Shown here in pieces: positions 17,282 through 26,200 of a DNA stretch of 64,000 nt (position 1 is the stretch's first letter; every line of letters begins with the position of its first letter). The translations under genes were made by a program, and so were the position numbers. This DNA is from Planctomycetes bacterium B3_Pla (GTDB lineage Bacteria > Planctomycetota > Phycisphaerae > Sedimentisphaerales > Anaerobacaceae), in the NCBI GenBank assembly GCA_005223045.1, contig NJBM01000001.1:558001-622000 (forward strand), written 5' to 3'. Below the pieces are notes generated by a model. That model made no database searches, was not told the origin of the DNA, and saw only the letters and a program-made list of their open reading frames with translations.

Positions 17282-17584
17282 TTACTCTTTATTCTTGATC
17301 CGTGATTGCCAAGTTTCTGGTTTTCTATGCATATGCATAACTGCAATAATAAGAATACAGTCTCTTCTTATTTGATATATTATACCGTATGGAAATCTGT
17401 TAGTTCTACAACGTCTGGTGCGTTTTGAGATTCTTGTCCAAGCTTTCGGATAATCTATAATTCTTTGTATTGTGTGTTTTATCTCAACAGCAAATTCAAA
17501 ACCTAAACCTTCACTTTGAGAGTTGTAGTAAATAACTGTCTCTTCAAACTCTTTTTCTGCGGATAAAAGAAATTTTGCATCCAT
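17282..17584 (-). CDS. RelE/ParE-family toxin
   Basis: 100 residues with the RelE/ParE fold: N-terminal helices (LSAEKEFEETVIYYNSQ, LGFEFAVEIKHTIQRI), then a strand-rich core with CRTNRFPYGIIYQIR and the C-terminal ILIIAVMHMHRKPETW, very typical of plasmid-stabilisation toxins. Targets of this family are gyrase or ribosome-bound mRNA; which one cannot be read from sequence. The start codon lies 1 base after the antitoxin stop, so the genes are coupled. AT-rich compared with mnmG. It sits inside a segment bounded by direct repeats (17121-17177 and 17910-17966). Confidence 0.88.
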   Translation of the reverse strand: MDAKFLLSAEKEFEETVIYYNSQSEGLGFEFAVEIKHTIQRIIDYPKAWTRISKRTRRCRTNRFPYGIIYQIRRDCILIIAVMHMHRKPETWQSRIKNKE

Positions 17585-17585
17585 G

Positions 17586-17810
17586 CTATTCTTTTTCTAT
17601 TTTTTTGAAGACTTTTTTTGCAGATATTGCTGGGAGAGAGCCTTTTTCAAAAGCATCGATTCTTTTTTCAGCCTCATCAGCCCATAAAGAATCTATGCTT
17701 TCTCTGTCGGAAAATTCAAAGCTGTGGAAAAGCTTTTCGATAAGCTCTGCGCGCTCAATGGGGGAAAGCGACAGGGCCCTTTTTAATATTTGTCTTGTAT
17801 CTGCCGTCAT
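17586..17810 (-). CDS. Addiction-module antitoxin of the short helical type
   Basis: 74 residues, all helical. It begins TRQILKRALSLSPIERAELIEKL and ends with a Lys-rich tail, matching the addiction-module component family that pairs with ParE-type toxins. It should bind and neutralise the toxin encoded 1 base downstream. Ribosome site GGAG 6 bases before the ATG. A 7-bp inverted repeat 21 bases upstream (17832-17850) could be its operator. Confidence 0.85.
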   Translation of the reverse strand: MTADTRQILKRALSLSPIERAELIEKLFHSFEFSDRESIDSLWADEAEKRIDAFEKGSLPAISAKKVFKKIEKE

Positions 17811-17831
17811 GATTGCTCCGTATTTTTTTCT

Positions 17832-17850
17832 ACATAATTATTGATTATGT
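17832..17850. promoter_or_regulatory. Possible antitoxin operator dyad
   Basis: Perfect 7-bp arms ACATAAT and ATTATGT with a 5-base centre, just upstream of the antitoxin start; position suits autoregulation. No biochemical support. Confidence 0.35.
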
Positions 17851-17909
17851 GGCCTCCGCATAAGAAGCCATAACAGCATCCACCGCACATTCTTATACTA
17901 TTATTATAA

Positions 17910-17966
17910 AAATGACATCCGTTGTCAAGACTTGATTAGAGAGTTCAAGAGGCTATACTGAATGAA
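17910..17966 (+). repeat. Direct repeat copy 2 at the mnmG start
   Basis: 57 bp, 79% identical to 17121-17177. It contains the apparent functional mnmG promoter and runs into the first codons of that gene. Confidence 0.75.
17932..17959 (+). promoter_or_regulatory. Candidate mnmG promoter
   Basis: TTGATT (17932-17937), 16-bp spacer, TATACT (17954-17959). The start site would be near 17966, which favours translation from 17986, or 17968, rather than 17962. Confidence 0.55.
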
Positions 17967-19821
17967 GATGTCTAACAGATCGAAAATGAATGACTTTGAT
18001 TGCGTTGTTATAGGCGGGGGTCACGCCGGGATCGAGGCTGCCCATGCTGCCGGGAGAATCGGCGCCAGAACCTGCCTTCTGACTATCAGCAAGGACACGA
18101 TAGCCAAGATGAGCTGCAACCCGGCTATCGGCGGACTTGCTAAAGGACAGATTGCGCGCGAGGTTGATGCGCTCGGCGGGCTGATGGGTCTGGCGACAGA
18201 CGCAACGGGGATCCAGTTTCGCCTGCTTAATCGCTCGAAAGGCCCCGCCGTCCAGGCTCCACGGGCCCAGGCCGACAAATACAAGTACAAGAATCATATT
18301 CGGACGCTGCTCGAACAAACGCCGAATCTGACTATCATCGAAGCAATGGCATCGCAAATCGTAACCGAGAACGGCAGTGTCCGGGCAGTCAAGTGCAGCG
18401 ACGGCAGGATATTTAGAGCTGCGGCGGTAATCCTGACCGCGGGGACATTTCTTGGCGGCTTGATGCACATTGGGGCCGAGCAGTTCGCCGGCGGAAGACT
18501 TGGCGAACCGGCTGCGAACGAACTTTCGGACAGCCTTCGACAGATTGGATTGGAACTGCAAAGACTCAAGACAGGCACGCCGGCGAGACTGGATGCGGCG
18601 ACGGTGGCCCTGGACAAGCTCGAAATTCAGCATGGCGATGAAAAACCGGTGCCCTTTTCGTTCCTGACCGAAAGAATAGACCGGCCGCAGATCCCCTGCT
18701 GGATAACCTATACGAATCGAGAAATACACAAGCTGATCAAAGATAACCTGCACCGTGCCCCGCTGTATTCGGGGCAAATTGCCTCCACAGGCCCCCGATA
18801 TTGCCCGAGCATCGAGACAAAAATCGTGCGCTTCGCAGACAAAGACCGCCACCAGGTCTTTCTGGAACCTGAAGACGAAGAAAAATCCACGATTTACTGC
18901 AACGGCATAAGCACTTCCGTGCCGAAGGACGTCCAGGATCAAATCTTCAAGCTCCTGCCCGGCACCGAGAACGCCCGGATCGTTCATTACGGCTACGCGA
19001 TCGAATATGATTATTGTCCGCCGATTCAATTGAGGCAGAACTTAGAGACAAAGAAAATATCAGGGCTGTTTCTGGCCGGGCAGATAAACGGCACCAGCGG
19101 ATATGAAGAGGCGGCGGGACAGGGTATTGTCGCCGGCATAAACGCGACCAGAAAACTGCAAGGCAAAGAGCCGGTCATTCTCGGCAGAGACCAGGCGTAC
19201 ATCGGAGTAATGATAGATGACTTGCTGACAAGAGGCATTGATGAGCCTTATCGAATGTTCACGTCCAGGGCGGAATATCGTCTGTCACTAAGAGCCGACA
19301 ACGCGGATCGACGATTGACGCAGGTCGGCAGATCGGTCGGACTTGTCGGCGAAAAACGCTGGGCTAAGTTTCAAAACAAGATCAACCAGATCGACCGGCT
19401 CGAGACTTATTTGAAAGACACGGTGACACCGGGCCCGGGCCGCGTCAGTCTGTGGGACCAGCTTCGCCGGCCGGATAATCCGCTTGCCAAAACGCTGGGT
19501 GATAATCCCGACGTAAAGGCTATGAGTCCCGCCGAGGATGTGTTGCAGGCGGTGATCATCGATGCAAAGTACCAGGGGTATTTAACCAAACAGGAAAGGC
19601 TCGTCGCCAACCTGCGAACGCTGGAGAGCAGGAAGATTCCGGCGGATCTGGATTACGGCAATATCCTGCACCTGCGGAGCGAGGCAAAAGAAAAGCTCTC
19701 GGCCTTTCAACCGGGCACGCTCGCCCAGGCCTCTCGAATAAGCGGCATTACACCGGCCGACATAACTGTGATTCAAATCCATCTGAAAAAGGAAATATCA
19801 AATATCAAACATCAAAAATAA
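17962..19821 (+). CDS. mnmG: tRNA uridine-5-carboxymethylaminomethyl modification enzyme MnmG (GidA)
   Basis: With MnmE it installs the cmnm5 group on the wobble uridine of several tRNAs, using FAD, NADH and methylene-tetrahydrofolate. The 619 residues match the family length. The FAD-binding VVIGGGHAGIEAAHAAGRIG is at the N-terminus, with MSCNPAIGGLAKGQ, GTFLGGLMHIG, LKTGTPARLD, RPQIPCWITYT, GQINGTSGYEEAAGQG and TSRAEYRLSLRADNADRRLT all in place. Other starts are ATG 17968 and ATG 17986; the last gives MNDFDCVVIGGG, closest to relatives, and fits the upstream promoter. The last eight codons (ISNIKHQK) run into a simple AT-rich repeat and look like a tail acquired after loss of an earlier stop. 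Confidence 0.97.
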   Translation: MKMSNRSKMNDFDCVVIGGGHAGIEAAHAAGRIGARTCLLTISKDTIAKMSCNPAIGGLAKGQIAREVDALGGLMGLATDATGIQFRLLNRSKGPAVQAPRAQADKYKYKNHIRTLLEQTPNLTIIEAMASQIVTENGSVRAVKCSDGRIFRAAAVILTAGTFLGGLMHIGAEQFAGGRLGEPAANELSDSLRQIGLELQRLKTGTPARLDAATVALDKLEIQHGDEKPVPFSFLTERIDRPQIPCWITYTNREIHKLIKDNLHRAPLYSGQIASTGPRYCPSIETKIVRFADKDRHQVFLEPEDEEKSTIYCNGISTSVPKDVQDQIFKLLPGTENARIVHYGYAIEYDYCPPIQLRQNLETKKISGLFLAGQINGTSGYEEAAGQGIVAGINATRKLQGKEPVILGRDQAYIGVMIDDLLTRGIDEPYRMFTSRAEYRLSLRADNADRRLTQVGRSVGLVGEKRWAKFQNKINQIDRLETYLKDTVTPGPGRVSLWDQLRRPDNPLAKTLGDNPDVKAMSPAEDVLQAVIIDAKYQGYLTKQERLVANLRTLESRKIPADLDYGNILHLRSEAKEKLSAFQPGTLAQASRISGITPADITVIQIHLKKEISNIKHQK

Positions 19822-19832
19822 AAATTGCGGAA

Positions 19833-19848
19833 TCCCGGCAAGCCGGGA
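19833..19848. repeat. Short hairpin after mnmG
   Basis: TCCCGGC and GCCGGGA arms with a 2-base loop, flanked by GCGGAA and TGAC, a form common as dispersed hairpins. The following T-rich stretch could make it a weak terminator. Confidence 0.5.
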
Positions 19849-19898
19849 TGACTTCTTTCATTTTGCTTTTTGCATTTTGATTCTTGATTTTCTTCGCC

Positions 19899-20918
19899 AT
19901 GATCGAATTGTCAGAGAACGTTTATAATAGTCGGGCCAAACGGAGCGAGCCTAAGTTCAAGCTGTGGCGCTCGGCGGGATTGTTGCTGACATACAAATGT
20001 AACTGTGCCTGCGAGTTCTGTTATTACAACTGCGGCCTCGACAAAGGCGGGTTGATGCCGGTAGAGACAGCTTTGAATGCGTGGCAGTCACTGAGAATCC
20101 TCGCAGGCGACAGCGCCAAGATACACATAACCGGCGGCGAAGCCTTCCTCTATTGGGAACATCTGCTGAAGGTACTCCAGGCAGCCAAAGATGAAAAGCT
20201 CGGCAAAGTTGACTTGATAGAGACAAACGGCTTCTGGGCGACAAATGAGAAAACCATCAGGCAGCGATTGAAAAAACTCGATGCACTCGGGATGCACCGC
20301 TTCAAAGTCAGCACCGATCCGTTTCATCAGGAATACGTTGAAGCCGAATTAGTGCGCCGCCTGGCCGGCATAGCACGTGAGGTTCTTGGATCCGACCGCG
20401 TGCTGGTCCGCTGGCAGAAGTACCTCGACAATCCCACCGATATGAAGAATCTCTCGTCCGCCGAGCGTAAAGAGCGGTATATCAGTGCTGTTAGCGACTA
20501 TCCCTGTCGCTTCACCGGTCGAGCAGCAGGAAAATTAGCTGATCTGGTCGCGGCACAGTCTAAAGGAAGCATAGCCGGGACGAGTTGCAAATCGGATTTT
20601 CTCGGCGCCAAGGGTGTTCACATCGATCCGTTCGGCAACGTCTTTAACGGCACGTGCAGCGGGATCATTCTCGGCAACGTAAGCGAGACGCCGCTTGAGG
20701 ATATATGGAAACAGTTCGACCCCGCGCATGAAGACTTTATCAACACGTTGTTCAATTCGGGGCCATCGGGCCTGCTCGATGAAGCCGCGAGACAGGGCTA
20801 TGAACGACAGGGGATCTACGCCGGCAAATGCCATCTTTGCACAGGCATCCGTCAGTTCCTTTTCGATAACGGCCCCAGCGGATCGATAATAGGCCCCGCC
20901 GAGTGTTACACCGATTAG
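19899..20918 (+). CDS. Radical SAM protein with SPASM-like C-terminal Cys cluster
   Basis: About 339 residues from the ATG at 19899; a TTG 15 bases earlier lies in simple repeat and is less likely. The CxxxCxxC motif that holds the [4Fe-4S]-SAM cluster is in [22 protein letters not shown] is the SAM-binding GGE motif. A second Cys group in the C-terminal half ([32 protein letters not shown]) resembles a SPASM or twitch domain binding another cluster, typical of peptide- or protein-modifying enzymes. The substrate is unknown, since no small precursor peptide gene was seen next to it. A terminator hairpin at 20985 separates it from the convergent oxidoreductase. Confidence 0.88.
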   Translation: MIELSENVYNSRAKRSEPKFKLWRSAGLLLTYKCNCACEFCYYNCGLDKGGLMPVETALNAWQSLRILAGDSAKIHITGGEAFLYWEHLLKVLQAAKDEKLGKVDLIETNGFWATNEKTIRQRLKKLDALGMHRFKVSTDPFHQEYVEAELVRRLAGIAREVLGSDRVLVRWQKYLDNPTDMKNLSSAERKERYISAVSDYPCRFTGRAAGKLADLVAAQSKGSIAGTSCKSDFLGAKGVHIDPFGNVFNGTCSGIILGNVSETPLEDIWKQFDPAHEDFINTLFNSGPSGLLDEAARQGYERQGIYAGKCHLCTGIRQFLFDNGPSGSIIGPAECYTD

Positions 20919-20984
20919 CCCGTTTCTGCCTATCGGCCTGCAGCAATCTGATTTTCGCTTAACAAGTGTGCCGCAGACCAATTG

Positions 20985-21020
20985 AAAAGAGAGCCGCAAC
21001 TTTTACGGCGGCTCTCTTTT
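20985..21020. terminator. Bidirectional Rho-independent terminator
   Basis: Perfect 13-bp arms (AAAAGAGAGCCGC at 20985-20997 and its complement at 21008-21020) with a 10-base loop and A/T runs on both sides, between two convergent genes. Confidence 0.88.
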
Positions 21021-21064
21021 CCTCAAGGCTGATCGAGGATCAGCAAGCAATACGTCGAATGAAC

Positions 21065-22519
21065 CTACACCTTTCCGGCATCAGGCACCTGGAATCCGGG
21101 GCGATTGGCATCCTTTAACAGCTCGTTGGCCTCAGTGGCGAAATCACCAGTGTGTCGTTCGGTTTTAGGATCGAAGGTCAGCCATGGTCCGACGATGTAA
21201 TTGGTTCCGTCTTCCGGAAGGCCGACCCCATCGCTCATGACGTCGTGGAGCTTCATGAAATGCTCGAAAGCATCCCGGTTGTCACCGAAACGACCCGCCT
21301 TGGCGTTGAAAGGCACGCTCTTGCCCAAGCGATACGAGTTGTTCATGAGGTGGCCCAGAACGCATCCACGGTGTGCGTCCAAGACATTGCCATTGGCCAT
21401 TTTCGGATCGTCGGCCCGACTGGCGGCGATGAAGCTGCCCCAGTTCCCTCCGGGGGTGACGTGGCCGCGTGGAATGTCGAACTTTTCTCCCTTGTCACTG
21501 CCCTTGGGGTAGTATAGTCCCCTGATGATTTTGCCGCCATCCTCGAAGTAATACTCGTTTTCGACCTGGCGCTGATAGCCCTCGTAGTTGACGTTGCGAA
21601 CATTGAAAAACACTTGTTGTCCGTTGGGGTATTCCGCAATACCGAACATGGTGTTCGGCGTCTCGCCCTGATCTTTCCAGAGGAAGCGTCCACCGATCGC
21701 CATGGCGCGGACCGGATGCGTCAACTCCTTGTCCAATGCCCAGTAGGCCATATCAAGCTGGTGGGTGCCTTGATTGTTCATGTCGCCGTTGCCGGTTTCC
21801 CAGAACCAGTGCCAGTCGTAATGGACATAGTTGGCGTGGAATTGATCGATGATCGCGGGGCCGCGCCAAAGATTCCAATCCAGATTGGACGGGGGAGCGG
21901 AAGGCGTCTCGAAGCCGATGCCGCTCCGCGGTTTGCAGCAGTATCCGTACGAGATCTTCATCTTGCCGAACTTGCCGGACCGTATGAGGTCGTGCAGGCC
22001 GGCGTGACCGGCATCGCTGCGTCTTTGCGTGCCGTGTTGAATAACCACTCCGTATTTCTTTTGAGCCTCCACGCAGACACGTCCTTCTCCGATATCATGG
22101 CTCATGGGTTTTTCCACGTAAACATGTTTGCCGGCCTGGGCCGCCCAGATGGTCATGAGCGAATGCCAGTGATTCGGCGTGGCAATGGAAATTGCATCCA
22201 GATTCTTATCGTCGAGCGCTTCCCGAACATCCGTTACACCCCGACAGTCATACTTGTCCCCGACCTTTCCTTCCATATACTTAAGCTTCTTTGCCAGTAC
22301 GTTCTTATCGGGATCGATAAGGTAGGCGACTTCCACATTGTCCTGATCCAGCCAGCCACTGATGTGACTGCCGCCTCGACCGTTTACGCCTGCTACAGCG
22401 ATGCGCAGACAGTTATTGGCGCCTGAAACACGGGCATAGGATTTGGCGCCGCATACGGCGAATGCAGTTCCGGCGACTAACGAGTTTTTTAGAAATTTGC
22501 GTCTGGTAGTTTTTAACAT
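21065..22519 (-). CDS. Exported Gfo/Idh/MocA-family oxidoreductase (twin-arginine leader)
   Basis: 484 residues. A twin-arginine signal (TTRRKFLKNSLVAG) is followed by a Rossmann NAD(P)-binding domain (RIAVAGVNGRGGSHISGW), ATPNHWHSLMTIWAA, and the catalytic EKP motif in VYVEKPMSHD. The C-terminal substrate domain has the WHWFWETGNGDMNNQGTHQLD signature of the planctomycete subfamily. It probably oxidises or epimerises a sugar or inositol derivative in the periplasm with a tightly bound cofactor. It stands alone, convergent with the radical SAM gene and divergent from blaI. The exact substrate cannot be told. Confidence 0.9.
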   Translation of the reverse strand: MLKTTRRKFLKNSLVAGTAFAVCGAKSYARVSGANNCLRIAVAGVNGRGGSHISGWLDQDNVEVAYLIDPDKNVLAKKLKYMEGKVGDKYDCRGVTDVREALDDKNLDAISIATPNHWHSLMTIWAAQAGKHVYVEKPMSHDIGEGRVCVEAQKKYGVVIQHGTQRRSDAGHAGLHDLIRSGKFGKMKISYGYCCKPRSGIGFETPSAPPSNLDWNLWRGPAIIDQFHANYVHYDWHWFWETGNGDMNNQGTHQLDMAYWALDKELTHPVRAMAIGGRFLWKDQGETPNTMFGIAEYPNGQQVFFNVRNVNYEGYQRQVENEYYFEDGGKIIRGLYYPKGSDKGEKFDIPRGHVTPGGNWGSFIAASRADDPKMANGNVLDAHRGCVLGHLMNNSYRLGKSVPFNAKAGRFGDNRDAFEHFMKLHDVMSDGVGLPEDGTNYIVGPWLTFDPKTERHTGDFATEANELLKDANRPGFQVPDAGKV

Positions 22520-22740
22520 TTCAGGAACTCCTTTTGAGTTAACAACTTAACGATTAGATCAATGTGCGGAACGCAGGCACAAAACAACCTTGAACTGGAA
22601 TTTCCAATATACATCTTTATGAACCACTCCTACAAGTTTCAAATCTCATAATACTGTCTATCATCTCAATTTCAACAATATTCCGGCAGGTTAAGAATGC
22701 CGTGCCGCAGGCCGAAAAAATAATTTTTTTTATTTTTATG

Positions 22741-22798
22741 TTGGCATCTTGTACAAGTGTACGATATTATAGTTTTACAAATGTACAATACAGTTGTA
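22741..22798 (+). promoter_or_regulatory. blaI promoter with three TACA-N2-TGTA operator boxes
   Basis: TTGGCA (22741-22746), 18-bp spacer and TATTAT (22765-22770) form a promoter. Three exact TACA-N2-TGTA dyads lie at 22752-22761 (between the -35 and -10 boxes), 22776-22785 and 22789-22798. This is the cop-box-like target known for BlaI/MecI/CopY repressors, so the pair is probably autorepressed. Confidence 0.75.
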
Positions 22799-22811
22799 AA
22801 AGGAGATTGAT

Positions 22812-23186
22812 ATGACACGCAAAAACCTGCCGGCCCTGAGTCCTTCTGAAACCGAGATACTGAGATTAGTCTGGCAGCTCGACAAAGCGACCGTGCAGGA
22901 GGTCTGCGACAAGCTGCCCGCCACAAGGAAAATAGCTTATGCAACGGTTCAGACTCTGCTGCGCCGGCTTGAAAAGAAAGGCTACCTGAAACACGCCGTC
23001 AGCGGCAAGGCCCACGTTTTTTCCGCCGCGGTCAAGAGGGAACACGTTGTAAAAAGGTCGGTCGGCGATTTCCTGGACCGGCTCTTCGGCGGCGATCCTG
23101 TTCCGCTGGTGCAGTACTTAGCCGAGCACGGCAAGATCAGTGCCGACGATATCGAAAAACTGAAGCAGTTAGCAGACAAAAAATAG
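22812..23186 (+). CDS. BlaI/MecI/CopY-family transcriptional repressor
   Basis: 124 residues; a winged-helix domain (LSPSETEILRLVWQLDKATVQEV, YATVQTLLRRLEKKGYLKH) and a C-terminal dimerisation region (VKRSVGDFLDRLFGGD, LAEHGKISADDIEKLKQL). It should bind the three TACA-N2-TGTA boxes upstream and be inactivated by proteolysis triggered by the M56 partner encoded 28 bases downstream. Ribosome site AAGGAG 8 bases before the ATG. In planctomycetes such pairs are widespread and are not evidence of beta-lactam resistance. Confidence 0.93.
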   Translation: MTRKNLPALSPSETEILRLVWQLDKATVQEVCDKLPATRKIAYATVQTLLRRLEKKGYLKHAVSGKAHVFSAAVKREHVVKRSVGDFLDRLFGGDPVPLVQYLAEHGKISADDIEKLKQLADKK

Positions 23187-23214
23187 CTTATAGATTTTCT
23201 GCGGAGCGACGAAA

Positions 23215-26200
23215 ATGGAAAATTACTTAGCCCGAATCACAGACTATCTGCTGACGCAAAGCTGGCAGATAGCCGTATTGGTGGTGGTAATAGCTGCGGT
23301 GACTATGGCGCTGAAGAATAGAAGCGCACACGTTCGCTATTTGCTCTGGTTGATTGTCTTAGCCAAGTGTTTGGCGCCGCCCTTGTTTACGGTATCCTTG
23401 GCGGTTCTGCCGCAGGAAGAGGCGACCGAACCGGTTTCAGTCTCACCGGCTCAAATTCCGTCGATGGCCCTGGAGGTTGCCGATGCGCCCGAAGCCGACG
23501 CTCCTGTGTCGTCGGCGTCATCGGCAGCGGCGGGACCTGTGCCAACCGCCGCGAAAAGACCGGCAAGGTTTACTCTCCGCCAATGGCTTGGCCTTGGCTG
23601 GCTTGTGGGAGCGGCTGCATTTCTGCTTATTGCGGCAACAAAGGCATTGCGGACTAATAGCTGGCTGAAGCGGCAGCGAAAACTGCTTCCAGCCGAACTG
23701 AAATGCGAGATTGAGGACCTATTCTCCGACGTTGGCGTCAGGAAATTCCCAAAGGTCTGGCTGGTTGAAGGTATAGGACAGCCGTTTGTGTGGGGCCTTC
23801 AGCGTGGAAGCATTTATCTGCCGGCGGATTTCGTCAAGGTAAATAGCGCAGAACATCGCAGGGAGGTCTTAGGCCACGAGCTAAGCCACGTCCTGCGTTT
23901 CGATGCGGCGGTCAACCTCCTGCAGATCATGGCCCAGAGCGTGTTCTGGTTCCATCCTTTTGTGTGGTGGGCGAACAAGAGAATCCGCGCCGAGCGCGAG
24001 AAATGCTGTGACGAAACGGCAATCGCCCAACTCGGCGCCAAAGCCAAAGACTACAGCAGCGCCATCGTCAACACACTAATAAACGAATACGAATCGACCC
24101 GGCCGATTCCGTCGCTGGCAATAGCCGGTCCGGTAAAGAATATCGAGGAGAGGATAAAAACGATCATGAAGCCGGGAAAGAGATTCTTCAAACGCCCAAG
24201 TTTGATCACTGCGACGGTCGTGTTGCTATTAGCCTTGTTGACCGTCCCGACCGTGCTCGTGCTGACCGCCCGTGCGGGAACAAAAACGCGAGAATCCAGT
24301 CGTGTTGCTGGAGGGTCGCTTGAGAGAGATGCAGATACGCCGGAATCATCTGAATCCAACAATAAAGTAACCTGTTCCGGCAAGGTGCTTGATACTCAGA
24401 GCCGGCCAATCGTCGGGGCGAAAGTCACTGCGTATGAACGCAATTTTGACATGGCTGGAAATATATTTCTGCATCAGGTCGGTGAAGTGACGACAACAGA
24501 GGATGGGGCATTTTCTTTCGCTGCTGCAGCAAAGCCCGAAAGAGGCGGTTTTGATGATTGTTACATCGTTGCCATAAAACAAGATTTGGCTTTGGGATGG
24601 GTTAAATGGGGCATGCGCGAAAATTTGGAATCGAACATTGAACTTGGCGAGCCTGAAGAACTTGAGGGTGTTGTTGTTGACGAGGCGGGCAAACCTGTTG
24701 CCGGTGCGGAAGTCCGCGCAAATCTATATCGGCCGGCAGTAGCCCCAGACGAGCGACAAAAGTGGAAATGGCTGCCAGGCATCCCCGCTCTTCAGGATCT
24801 GGCTGCGAAAGCCGACGCTCAAGGCAGATTTGTCTTTGGCAATATGCCCGCGGACGTAGGCGTGGATCTGCTCGTTACGGCGGAGGGAAAGGCCACGACT
24901 TATACTTATAAGCGGCAGTCCAAGGAAGCGACTTTCAAGGCCGGACAAACCGACATAAGGATGGTTCTGCCCGCCGAGGCGCGCATCGAAGGCCGGATAG
25001 TCGATCCTGATACGGGTGAGCCCCTTGCACGCACCAAATTTGCGGTCGTGCCGAGTTCCAGCGGTCTGTTCTACTATCGCTTTATCCACACCACAGATGA
25101 CAATGGAGCATTCAGCATAGGGGGGCTGCAAACCGGTCGCTACCATATCAGAGACGGCGGTTTTCCGGATACAGATGTGGACGTCAAGTCGGGCAAGACG
25201 ACGAAACTCTCATTACAACGAAGAAGCAGACACCGGAAGCATTACTTCCATGTCCTTTTGGACCGTGGCAGTCCGGAGGTTCTCAAGCCGCAGCGCAAGA
25301 TACTTGTACGCTTCGAACACAACAACGGAGACGTGCGAGATGCCGGCCACATTGACGTCGATGGCTACCTCAAAGTCAGTTTATCTCCGAAAGGGTACAG
25401 AGAATGGCAATTACGTAGGGCCAGGTTAGTAGCATCAATTCCGTATGCCGGGGGAAGATCCTTCAGACGGGAAGAGGTATTCTCGTATGACGATCTCACG
25501 AAAGTCTGGCCTAACAGAATGACGGCAAAGAAAGCAAGGCCCAAAGGTGAGTTAGACTCGCTAGCAGCCAAGTCATTGTCTGAAATGAAAGACTCTGGGA
25601 TGGTCCTGTCCGCCGAAGCAAGGATCGAAGGCAGAATCGTCGACTGGAGTACGAGCAAGGGAATACCTGGAGCGACACTGGCTATTGTGCCGCATTTTTC
25701 ACCGACTTTCTCCGATACGTTACATTGTGTTTCCCAAGAAGATGGGACTTTCAGTGCCAGGGGCCTCCGCAGCGGCAAATATCTGATACGAGGCGATTTT
25801 CCGTCACTTGATGTCGAAGTTGAATCGGGCAGTAGCGCTGATGTACTCATAGCAGTCAATCCTAAAAGGGTCGCGATGCCGAGAAAGGAAACACCCGGCA
25901 CGTCGGCTCCCGGCGTCCCGATAGACTTCTATTTGAAGATCTTTGAAGTCCCTGTGGGTGTGGAGACGGGCCTGCTCGAGCAGAAAGAAAGTCCTTCAAA
26001 TGGAATGTCTATTCATAAAGATCAAGAGTACGCCAATAGGTTGTTAGAATTGAGTCAAGACAACGCACGTGCCAAGCTAATAGCAAGTCCGCGACTGACA
26101 ATCCGTGATCGTCAGGAGGGGGCCGTAGTTGCGGCGACCGAGCACCCATACATTGCCGGCTACGAATTGGCAAAAGACGGGTCGGGCAAGCTGACACCGC

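Noticed and set aside
17953-19029. Minus-strand frame of 358 codons opposite mnmG
   Set aside because: Antisense shadow of a highly conserved gene, with no ribosome site or recognisable domain.
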